DNA of 15,077 nt from Actinomycetes bacterium. Lineage in GTDB: Bacteria > Actinomycetota > Acidimicrobiia > Spongiisociales > UBA5794. The DNA lies in the NCBI GenBank assembly GCA_024640745.1, contig JAHEEL010000030.1, forward strand, positions 1 through 15,077, written 5' to 3'. Under the pieces are notes generated by a model. The model had not been told where the DNA came from and made no database searches. It was given only the letters and a program-made list of their open reading frames with translations. Shown here piece by piece: positions 6,945 to 13,042 of the stretch; position 1 is the stretch's first letter, and every line of letters begins with the position of its first letter. The translations under genes were made by a program, and so were the position numbers.

Positions 6945-6993
6945 GGTACCGCGTCACCGACTCCGGGTGCAGCGGCAGCAGCGTGGGATTCGC

Positions 6994-7545
6994 CTACGAG
7001 CATTGATCAGCGGCGGCCTTCGCATGGCCTGCGAAGTCGAAGGATTGGTCGAGGACCCAGCGGAAGGCGAGGCCGTCGAGCGCGCCGAGAAGCACCTCAG
7101 CCATCTGCGTCGCGCCGGACGGCGTCATCGAGGCGTCGGCGCGCTGGAGCGCGTCGGCGAAGCGCTCCACCCGGCGAACGTGGTGGCGGAGAAAGCGACG
7201 GGCCACCGAATCGTCATTGCTCCCGGACACCGCAATCTGGAGGTAGATCCGCGCCAGCTCCGGCTGGTCGGTGACGAATCGAACATAGGCCTCGACCAGG
7301 TCGGCGATGGTGTCGGTACCGGCACGCCCGGGATCCGGGTCGACGGCGCGAATTGCATCTCGCGCCACCCGCATGATGGCCTGTTCCTTCGAGGCGAACA
7401 GGTTGTAGAACGACCCTGCCTGCACGCCGGCACGATTGCAGATGGCTTTGAGGGTCGCTGCCTCGAGGCCGCCTTCTGCCAGCAGGTCACGGGTCGCATC
7501 GAGGATCCGGGTCTCGGTCCTGATTCCCACCTGGTACCGCGCCAT
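6994..7545 (-). CDS. TetR/AcrR-family transcriptional regulator
   Basis: This 183-residue regulator has an N-terminal TetR helix-turn-helix (about residues 8-55, TRILDATRDLLAEGGLEAATLKAICNRAGVQAGSFYNLFASKEQAI). A helical ligand-binding and dimer domain follows, with no catalytic motif. The ATG at 7545 is chosen because AAGGAGG lies seven bases upstream; an in-frame ATG at 7572 lacks such a site. The gene is divergent from fadE5, and a paired palindrome lies between them. It therefore probably represses fadE5 and itself, with an acyl-CoA or fatty-acid ligand as the natural guess. The hydrolase gene follows 49 bp downstream on the same strand. Confidence 0.9.
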   Translation of the reverse strand: MARYQVGIRTETRILDATRDLLAEGGLEAATLKAICNRAGVQAGSFYNLFASKEQAIMRVARDAIRAVDPDPGRAGTDTIADLVEAYVRFVTDQPELARIYLQIAVSGSNDDSVARRFLRHHVRRVERFADALQRADASMTPSGATQMAEVLLGALDGLAFRWVLDQSFDFAGHAKAAADQCS

Positions 7546-7581
7546 ACCCCAGCCTCCTTCACGACCGAGCATACCCGGATC

Positions 7582-7616
7582 TTGAGCGATCGCTCCAAAA
7601 TGGAGTGTATACTCAA
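7582..7616. promoter_or_regulatory. double TetR operator between tetR and fadE5
   Basis: The sequence reads TTGAG-N6-CTCCA, AAA, TGGAG-N6-CTCAA. The right half is the exact mirror of the left at all fixed positions, centred on base 7599. Each half is itself a 16-bp near-palindrome differing from TTGAG-N6-CTCAA by one base, as expected for two adjacent TetR-dimer sites 19 bp centre to centre. The right site covers the TATACT (-10) of the fadE5 promoter. Confidence 0.7.
7608..7613 (+). promoter_or_regulatory. -10 element of the fadE5 promoter
   Basis: TATACT is one base from the TATAAT consensus and lies 84 bp upstream of the fadE5 ATG. A -35 is not clear: TTGAGC at 7582-7587 is 20 bp away, longer than usual. 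The element lies within the right-hand TetR site. Confidence 0.5.
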
Positions 7617-7696
7617 ATTGTCGGACGGCCGGCGGTCCGCCTCCGGTTGCGTTCGTCGCCAGGACTACGACGACGACACCAGACGGGGAGTGAGCG

Positions 7697-9499
7697 ATGA
7701 GCCACTACAAGAGCAACCTTCGAGATCTGCAGTTCAATCTCTTCGAGGCCTACGGCGTGGACGACTACCTCGGCGTCGCTCCGTTCGAGGAGTTCGACCG
7801 CGACACCGCACTGGACATGCTGCGCGAGGTCAACCGCCTCGCCACGGAGGATTTCGCGGAGAGCTTCGTCGAGGCCGACCGCACCAAGCTCAAGCTGGTC
7901 GACGGCGACGTTGAGTTGCCCGCGGGGGTGAAGAAGAGCCTCGACGCGCTGCACGACGGCGGATGGCATCTCATGGGCGTCCCACAGAGTCTCGGTGGAT
8001 TCGGTGCGCCGGAAGTCCTCAGGTGGGCCGGCAGCGAGCTCTTCGCCGGCGCGAACGCCGCCATCTATCTCTACCCGATCGGCGGCTTGATGGCCCGGGT
8101 CATCGAGGCCGTCGGCACACCGGAACAGGTTGAGCGATTCGCGAGGCCGATGGTCGAGCGGAACTGGGGATCGACGATGGTGCTCACCGAAGCAGACGCC
8201 GGCTCCGACGTCGGTGCCGGTATCACGAAGGCCACCCACGTCGAGGGTGACATGTGGCACATCGAGGGCGTGAAGCGGTTCATCACCTCGGCTGAGAACG
8301 ACTACTACGAGAACATCATCCACCTCGTTCTCGCCCGCCGCCCCGGCGCCGAGCCCGGCACGAAGGGCCTCTCGATGTTCATCGTTCCCAAGTATCACGT
8401 CAACGAGGACGGCTCGATCGGCGAACGCAACGGCGTCGTCGCAACGAACCTCGAGGACAAGATGGGGATCCGGGGATCCACGACCTGCGAGCTGACGTTT
8501 GGCATGGACGAGCCGGCGGTCGGCTACCTCGTCGGAGACGTCCACGAGGGCATCCGACAGATGTTCCTCATCATCGAGGACGCTCGCATGTCGATCGGTG
8601 TCAAGGCGGCGGCCACGCTGTCGACCGGCTACCTCAACGCTCTCGAGTACGCGCAGGAGCGGGTGCAGTCTGCCGACCTGACGCAGAGCCGCGACAAGAC
8701 TGCGCCGCGGGTGACGATCATCCACCATCCCGCCGTGCGCAAGATGCTGATGACGCAGAAGGTGCACGCCGAGGGGATGCGGGCGATGAACATGTATGCC
8801 GCCTGGCTGCTCGACATGGCCCACCTCCATCCCGACGAGCCCTATTACGCGAAGCTGAACGATCTGTTCCTGCCGCTGGTCAAGGGCTACTCGTCGGAGA
8901 AGGCCTACGAACTCCTTGCCCAGTCGCTGCAGGTCTTCGGCGGATCCGGCTACACGCGTGACTACCCCATCGAGCAGTACATCCGCGATGCCAAGATCGA
9001 CACGATCTACGAGGGCACGACCGCCATCCAGGGCCTCGACCTCTTCTTCCGGAAGATCGCCAGAGATCAGGGTGCCACCCTCATGCGGCTCGGGCAGGAC
9101 ATCCTCGAGACGATCAAGGGCGGCTCGGAGGAGTTCGCCGTTGAACGCGAGCTGCTCGGCAAGGCGCTCGACGACATCCAAGGGCAGGTGGGAGCTCTCG
9201 TCGGCTTCTCGATGGCGGCGATGCAGGACCCGCCGGCGATCTACAAGACGGGCCTGCATACCACGGCGCTGCTCGAAGGGCTCGCCGAGGTCATCATGGG
9301 TTGGCTCATGATCCGCCACGCCGAGGTGGCGCTGCTGGCGCTCGACGAGGCGAGTGAGGCCGATCGCGCCTTCTACGAGGGCAAGATCGCTTCGGCCCGC
9401 TATTTCGCCAAGACGGTTCTCCCGAAGGCGAAGCTGCGTCGCGACCTGGCGGAGACTGAGGACGGCAGTCTCATGGACCTGCCGGTCGAGTCGTTCTAG
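7697..9499 (+). CDS. fadE5: acyl-CoA dehydrogenase, FadE5-type (long form)
   Basis: This 600-residue flavin acyl-CoA dehydrogenase forms the trans-2-enoyl-CoA in beta-oxidation. The start, MSHYKSNLRDLQFNLFEAYG, closely resembles mycobacterial FadE5, and the length matches that long subfamily (about 600 against about 390 for ordinary enzymes). Domains in order are an N-terminal extension and helical domain, the FAD beta-domain with MVLTEADAGSDVG at 161-173, a helical domain with the catalytic base in DTIYEGTTAIQG (Glu439), and an extra C-terminal helical domain (about 470-600). The related DMSP enzyme DmdC shares this architecture, so substrate range is not certain. The ATG follows GGGGAG. It is divergent from tetR, and a hairpin covers its stop codon. 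Confidence 0.92.
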   Translation: MSHYKSNLRDLQFNLFEAYGVDDYLGVAPFEEFDRDTALDMLREVNRLATEDFAESFVEADRTKLKLVDGDVELPAGVKKSLDALHDGGWHLMGVPQSLGGFGAPEVLRWAGSELFAGANAAIYLYPIGGLMARVIEAVGTPEQVERFARPMVERNWGSTMVLTEADAGSDVGAGITKATHVEGDMWHIEGVKRFITSAENDYYENIIHLVLARRPGAEPGTKGLSMFIVPKYHVNEDGSIGERNGVVATNLEDKMGIRGSTTCELTFGMDEPAVGYLVGDVHEGIRQMFLIIEDARMSIGVKAAATLSTGYLNALEYAQERVQSADLTQSRDKTAPRVTIIHHPAVRKMLMTQKVHAEGMRAMNMYAAWLLDMAHLHPDEPYYAKLNDLFLPLVKGYSSEKAYELLAQSLQVFGGSGYTRDYPIEQYIRDAKIDTIYEGTTAIQGLDLFFRKIARDQGATLMRLGQDILETIKGGSEEFAVERELLGKALDDIQGQVGALVGFSMAAMQDPPAIYKTGLHTTALLEGLAEVIMGWLMIRHAEVALLALDEASEADRAFYEGKIASARYFAKTVLPKAKLRRDLAETEDGSLMDLPVESF

Positions 9500-9530
9500 G
9501 CAGCGCCTGCGAATACGGGCGAGCCTAGAA
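9494..9530 (+). terminator. hairpin over the fadE5 stop codon, probable terminator
   Basis: TTCTAGGC (9494-9501, containing the TAG stop) pairs perfectly with GCCTAGAA (9523-9530). Inside it, CGCCTG (9504-9509) pairs with CGGGCG (9516-9521), with one wobble, around a 6-base loop. No T-run follows, so this would be a U-less terminator of the kind proposed in actinobacteria, or an mRNA 3'-end stabiliser. Confidence 0.5.
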
Positions 9531-9618
9531 TCGAGGTGCAATCGCGGGTGGCGAGGGACTCTTGTTCGGCGCCGTCCAGGCTGCCGAACGTCGAAACCCG
9601 AGCTCGAAAGGGGCTTTC

Positions 9619-10011
9619 ATGCCGGTAATCGCGGACTATCCGATTCTCACCGTGTTTTGGTGGATGCTGTTTGCGTTCCTGTTTGTGATGTGGTTCTGGC
9701 TGCTGATCTCGATCTTTGCAGACATCTTCCGCAGCGACATCTCGGGGTGGGCCAAGGCCGGTTGGACGATCTTCGTCATTCTCCTGCCGCTGCTCGGTGT
9801 GTTGATCTATTTGATCGTAAACGGCAGCAGCATGCAGCACCGCTCGATGGAGCAGGCCGCAGCGACCCAGCAGGCACAGGACAACTACATCAAGAGTGTT
9901 GCCGGGACCGAGTCGACGGCCGACCAGCTCAAGACGCTGTCGGATCTGCACGATGCGGGCAAGCTGACCGATGCCGAGTTTGCCGCCCAGAAGGCGAAGC
10001 TGCTCGGCTGA
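9619..10011 (+). CDS. small membrane protein with PLDc_N-like segments and SHOCT domain
   Basis: This 130-residue protein has two hydrophobic segments near the N-terminus (about residues 9-32, FWWMLFAFLFVMWFWLLISIF, and about 48-68, AGWTIFVILLPLLGVLIYLIV). These resemble the membrane module at the front of phospholipase-D-like proteins. A Gln/Ala-rich linker (about 75-95) is followed by a short C-terminal SHOCT domain (ADQLKTLSDLHDAGKLTDAEFAAQKAKLLG), a helical oligomerisation motif. Such proteins are common in actinobacteria and of unknown function. The ATG at 9619 follows AAAGGGG. A possible TTG start at 9562 adds a non-hydrophobic leader and is less likely. A strong terminator follows. Confidence 0.85.
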   Translation: MPVIADYPILTVFWWMLFAFLFVMWFWLLISIFADIFRSDISGWAKAGWTIFVILLPLLGVLIYLIVNGSSMQHRSMEQAAATQQAQDNYIKSVAGTESTADQLKTLSDLHDAGKLTDAEFAAQKAKLLG

Positions 10012-10035
10012 GCCGCGGCAAGGCGAGAAACAACG

Positions 10036-10067
10036 AAGAGGGGCCGGGCTCGACCCGGTCCCTCTTT
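10036..10067 (+). terminator. intrinsic terminator after the SHOCT gene
   Basis: A 13-bp stem (AAGAGGGGCCGGG against CCCGGTCCCTCTT, with one G-T wobble) closes a CTCGA loop, and the 3' arm runs into TTTCG. It starts 24 bp after the stop codon. It is the clearest terminator in the window and separates this gene from the nitroreductase transcript. Confidence 0.85.
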
Positions 10068-10080
10068 CGCGTGCCGCGTC

Positions 10081-10095
10081 TACGCTTGAGGTATG
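10081..10095 (+). promoter_or_regulatory. -10 element and probable leaderless start of the nitroreductase gene
   Basis: TACGCT (10081-10086) fits TANNNT and ends six bases before the ATG at 10093. Transcription would thus begin at or next to the start codon. A GAGG lies only two bases before the ATG, too close for normal ribosome binding. No clear -35 is seen. Confidence 0.5.
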
Positions 10096-10602
10096 AGCAC
10101 CAACGACTTCTACGACCGCATCGTTGGCTTGCGCGCGCTGCGGTCGTATCGGCACGATCCCATCTCCGACGAAGACCTCACGCTCTTGCTCGAAGCGGCA
10201 CGGTGGACCGGGAGCAGCAAGAACCAGCAGAATTGGTCGTTCGTCGTCGTCGACGGTGACCAGAAGGAGCGTCTCGCCGGGTGCGGCGACTACACGATCC
10301 CCGTCAGCGAGGCCCCGGTTGCGATCGCGCTCGTCGAGGAGCCGGGCGGCTACGAGTTCGACACCGGTCGGGTCGCTCAGAACATCATGCTTGCGGCCGA
10401 TGCCATCGGCATCGCTTCGTGTCCGATCACGTTGCATCGCGACGGTGATGTGGCAACGGTGCTGGGGCTCCCGGAGGGGGCTCGATGCCGGTATGCAATC
10501 GCGGTCGGGTACCCGTCGGACGAAGCGGCGCCCCGCCGCTTCGGCGGGCGCAAGCCGCTGAGCGAGGTTGCCTACCGCAACCGCCACGGCGATCCGGTGT
10601 GA
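10093..10602 (+). CDS. nitroreductase-family flavoprotein
   Basis: This 169-residue protein has the nitroreductase-family FMN fold. RALRSYRHDPISDEDL is the family's opening (the RRS/RSYR phosphate-binding motif), GSSKNQQNWSFVVV follows, then DTGRVAQNIMLAADAIGIASCPI and a C-terminal GRKPLSEVAYRNRHG. Members reduce nitro compounds, quinones or other substrates with NAD(P)H, and some fragment or dehydrogenate rings; the substrate here is unknown. At 169 residues it is at the short end for the family. Its TGA overlaps the GTG of the racemase-macro gene (GTGA), so the two are in one operon and probably translationally coupled. Confidence 0.9.
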   Translation: MSTNDFYDRIVGLRALRSYRHDPISDEDLTLLLEAARWTGSSKNQQNWSFVVVDGDQKERLAGCGDYTIPVSEAPVAIALVEEPGGYEFDTGRVAQNIMLAADAIGIASCPITLHRDGDVATVLGLPEGARCRYAIAVGYPSDEAAPRRFGGRKPLSEVAYRNRHGDPV

Positions 10603-11912
10603 CTACCGACGCGATCGGGGTCTTCGACTCCGGCGTGGGAGGACTCGCCGTCCTCACCGAGATCCGGGCACGGCTGCTGAATGCCGCTCTGATCTACGTC
10701 GCAGATCAGGCGCATGCACCCTACGGTGAGCGAGGTCTCGAGAGCGTGAGAGCGCGGGCGTTCGCGATCAGTGAGTATCTGATCGGCGAAGGGGCCACCA
10801 CGGTCGTTGTGGCCTGCAACAGCGCTTCGGCGGCCGCGCTGCACGAACTCCGGGAGCGGTTCCCAACCGTGTCGTTTGTCGGAATGGAGCCGGCGGTCAA
10901 GCCGGCCGCGGGGGCGACGAAGCGCGGGATGATCGGCGTGCTGGCAACCGAGGCCACCTTTCAGGGTGAGCTGTTCGCGTCGGTGGTCGATCGGCATGCC
11001 CGCGGCGTGTCGGTGATCGCCCGAGCATGCCCGGGTCTTGCTGCGGCCGTTGAGGACGGCGCGGACGTCGACGACTTCGTCAACCGATACACCGCCGACG
11101 TCGTCGACCGCGGCGCCGACACGATCGTTCTCGGGTGCACTCACTACTCGTTCATTGCCGATCGGATTCGGGCCGCCGCCGGGGACGGCGTTGAGGTGAT
11201 CGATCCTGCGTCGGCCGTCGCTCGCCAAGCGGCCCGGGTCCGATCTGACCGCGACGCAGCGGGAACCGGAACCACCCGATTCTTGACCACGGGAGATCCG
11301 CGTCGTTTCGCGGCGCAGATCGCACGGCTGGTCGGCACCACACCGAAGGTCGATGCAGTCGAGATCCCGGACGTTCGTAGTGGGCGCATCGTCGTCGTGC
11401 GGGGAGATATCACGACCCAGCCGGTCGATGTGATCGTGAATGCCGCCAACGCACACCTCGCGCACGGGGGCGGCGTTGCCGCAGCGATTGCGCGAGCGGG
11501 CGGTCCCGCCGTCGACGATGCGTCGCGCGCCTGGGTCGCCGAGCATGGCCCGGTGCCACGCGGCCGCGCGGCAATCACCACGGCAGGCGCGATGGCGGCC
11601 GGTCATGTGGTGCATGTGGTCGGTCCGGTCTTCCGGGATAGCCCGGAAGACGAACCGCACCTCGTGGATGCCGTACGCGCGGCGCTCGACGCGTCGGCGG
11701 AACTTGGGGCGGCCTCGGTGGCAATGCCCGCGATCTCGGCAGGGATCTATGGGTATCCGCCGGCCGATGCCTGCCGCGTGATCGCCGAGACAGCGGATGC
11801 ATGGCTGCGCAAGGGCGGCACAGTCCGCGAGATTCGCCTCGTGGCGTTCGACGAAGCGACTGCGGCCCATTTCGACGCGGCAGTGCTCTCCCTGCGTTCG
11901 CGGACCGGCTGA
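10599..11912 (+). CDS. murI: glutamate racemase fused to a C-terminal macro domain
   Basis: This 437-residue protein has two recognisable parts in one uninterrupted frame. Residues 5-255 are glutamate racemase, which makes D-glutamate for peptidoglycan: IGVFDSGVGGLAVL with D10-S11, APYGER at 40-45, the first catalytic cysteine in VACNSASA (C73) and the second in LGCTHYSF (C180-T181-H182). The usual ACNTASA is ACNSASA here. Residues about 257-435 are a macro domain: GDIT (269-272), NAAN (281-284), HGGGVAAAI (289-297), VIHTVGP-like HVVGP (339-343) and PAISAGIYGYP (377-387). This fold binds ADP-ribose. The position holding Asp in MacroD-type hydrolases is Ala294, as I recall for AF1521-like and coronaviral macro domains. 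The GTG start overlaps the nitroreductase stop. The last codons and stop lie in the first copy of the 58-bp repeat. Confidence 0.93.
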   Translation: MTTDAIGVFDSGVGGLAVLTEIRARLLNAALIYVADQAHAPYGERGLESVRARAFAISEYLIGEGATTVVVACNSASAAALHELRERFPTVSFVGMEPAVKPAAGATKRGMIGVLATEATFQGELFASVVDRHARGVSVIARACPGLAAAVEDGADVDDFVNRYTADVVDRGADTIVLGCTHYSFIADRIRAAAGDGVEVIDPASAVARQAARVRSDRDAAGTGTTRFLTTGDPRRFAAQIARLVGTTPKVDAVEIPDVRSGRIVVVRGDITTQPVDVIVNAANAHLAHGGGVAAAIARAGGPAVDDASRAWVAEHGPVPRGRAAITTAGAMAAGHVVHVVGPVFRDSPEDEPHLVDAVRAALDASAELGAASVAMPAISAGIYGYPPADACRVIAETADAWLRKGGTVREIRLVAFDEATAAHFDAAVLSLRSRTG

Positions 11913-12155
11913 CACCGGTCCGTTGGCAGTTTCCTGCGGATACTGCGTCTTGGCGGTGCGGACCGGGCGACGCCGGTCCGTTGGCAGTTTCCTGCGGATA
12001 CTGCGTCTTGGCGGTGCGGAGCGGCTGACGCCGGTCCGTTGGCAGTTTCCTGCGGATACTGCGTCTTGGCGGCGCGGAGCGGCTGACGCCGGTCCGTTGG
12101 CAGTTTCCTGCGGGAACTGCGTCTTGGCGGTGCGGACCGGCTGGTGCCGGTCCGT
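11901..12155 (+). repeat. 58-bp tandem repeat array, 4 full copies plus a partial fifth, two hairpins per unit
   Basis: Copies lie at 11901-11958, 11959-12016, 12017-12074, 12075-12132 and 12133-12155 (partial). Copies differ at only a few positions (unit positions 5, 9, 10, 14, 40, 41, 57). Hairpin A covers unit positions 1-22: CGGACCGG-N6-CCGGTCCG, a perfect 8-bp stem in copies 1, 2 and 5 and with one mismatch in copies 3 and 4. Hairpin B covers 26-46: GCAGTTTCC-TGC-GGATACTGC, with one T-T mismatch in copies 1-3. In copy 4 two adjacent changes (AT to GA) repair the mismatch and leave one G-T wobble. Copy 1 begins inside murI and contains its stop. No spacers, so not a CRISPR array. Role unknown: termination, 3'-end protection, or a minisatellite are all possible. 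Confidence 0.92.
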
Positions 12156-12217
12156 CGTGCGGCTTGCGGCACGCGACCCCCCCGGACGTTGCCGGCCAAC
12201 GCACTAGCATCGCGGCC
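12156..12217 (+). promoter_or_regulatory. proC upstream region with -10 next to the start codon
   Basis: TAGCAT at 12205-12210 fits TANNNT and ends seven bases before the proC ATG. No ribosome-binding site is present, so the transcript is probably leaderless. CGTGC/GCACG at 12156-12173 forms a weak short inverted repeat directly after the repeat array. No clear -35 is seen. Confidence 0.45.
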
Positions 12218-13042
12218 ATGAGGCCCTCGGTTGGAATCCTCGGAGTCGGTTCGATGGGTGAGATCTTCGCTCTCGGACTCTTGCGCGCCGGTTGGGATCC
12301 CGAGGATCTGGCGCTCGCCGTGCGGCGGCCGGAGCGGGCCCGGGAGACCGAATTCCACACCGGAGTCCCCACCACCCTGGTCGCTGCGGAGGCCGTTCGC
12401 GGGAAGCGTGTGATTGTGATCGCCGTCAAGCCGAAGGACGTACCCTCGCTCCTCGATCAGATTCGAGATGTCGTGACGGTCGATCAGGTCGTGGTGTCGC
12501 TCGCGGCCGGTGTGACTATCGCGTCGTTCGAGAGTGAGCTTCCCGGGATCCCGATCATCCGGTCGATGCCGAACACGCCGGCAGCGGTCGACGAAGGCAT
12601 GACCGCCTACTGCGGCGGATCGAAGGCTGATGCTGCGGCACTCGCGGATGCGGCGGCGGTGCTCGGGGCCGTCGGTGACACCATCCAGCTCTCCGAAGAC
12701 CTGCTCGATGCCGTCACGGCCGTGTCGGGGACGGGACCCGCCTATGTGTTCCTGCTCGCCGAGGCGATGACCGAGGCGGCGATTCGTGAAGGGCTGCCGC
12801 ACCATGCCGCCGAACGCCTGGTTCACCAGACCTTGCGCGGCTCGGGGATGCTGCTGGCCGGATCGGAGAAGAGCGCGTTCCGCCTGCGCGGCGAGGTGAC
12901 CTCTCCCGGAGGGACCACGGCCGCCGCCATGCACGTGCTCGAAGAGGGCGGGTTCCGGGCGCTACTCGAAGACGCCATCCAGGCCGCGACGCGGCGATCA
13001 CGAGAACTCGGCGCCAGCGCATCGCCCGATTCTGCGCCGTGA
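12218..13042 (+). CDS. proC: pyrroline-5-carboxylate reductase
   Basis: This 274-residue enzyme reduces P5C to proline with NAD(P)H, the last step of proline synthesis. The N-terminal Rossmann fold has GILGVGSMGEIFALGLL (residues 5-21) and VIVIAVKPKDV. The signature PNTPAAVDEGMTAYC precedes the C-terminal dimerisation domain, which has AVSGTGPAYVFLLAEAMTEAAI and the family stamp GEVTSPGGTTAAAMHVLE. The length is normal. The ATG at 12218 is chosen because the protein begins right before the Rossmann motif and a -10 lies just upstream; the longer frame from 12164 adds non-conserved residues. Its TGA overlaps the proline dehydrogenase start as GTGA. Confidence 0.96.
   Translation: MRPSVGILGVGSMGEIFALGLLRAGWDPEDLALAVRRPERARETEFHTGVPTTLVAAEAVRGKRVIVIAVKPKDVPSLLDQIRDVVTVDQVVVSLAAGVTIASFESELPGIPIIRSMPNTPAAVDEGMTAYCGGSKADAAALADAAAVLGAVGDTIQLSEDLLDAVTAVSGTGPAYVFLLAEAMTEAAIREGLPHHAAERLVHQTLRGSGMLLAGSEKSAFRLRGEVTSPGGTTAAAMHVLEEGGFRALLEDAIQAATRRSRELGASASPDSAP

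Noticed and set aside
5395..6957. A 520-residue protein covering both the hydrolase and DinB-like genes
   Set aside because: The first part is an Arg-rich shadow of the hydrolase frame. The recognisable protein starts at the ATG ending at 6069.
7613..9541. A 642-codon minus-strand open frame opposite fadE5
   Set aside because: It is an antisense shadow of a high-GC gene. The plus-strand protein has full acyl-CoA dehydrogenase motifs, while the minus-strand peptide has none.
9562..9618. TTG start extending the SHOCT membrane protein
   Set aside because: The ATG at 9619 has a GGGG-rich ribosome-binding site and the added residues are not conserved-looking.
10572..11915. A 447-codon minus-strand frame opposite murI-macro
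   Set aside because: It is an antisense shadow with no motifs; the plus strand has unmistakable racemase and macro signatures.
11901..12155. CRISPR array
   Set aside because: The copies abut with no variable spacers and no cas genes are present.
11747..12934. Minus-strand open frames through the 58-bp array encoding repeated peptides
   Set aside because: The repeated peptide simply follows the DNA repeat, since 58 is not a multiple of 3 and the frame shifts each copy. The frames also overlap proC and murI antisense, with no start signal or conserved motif.
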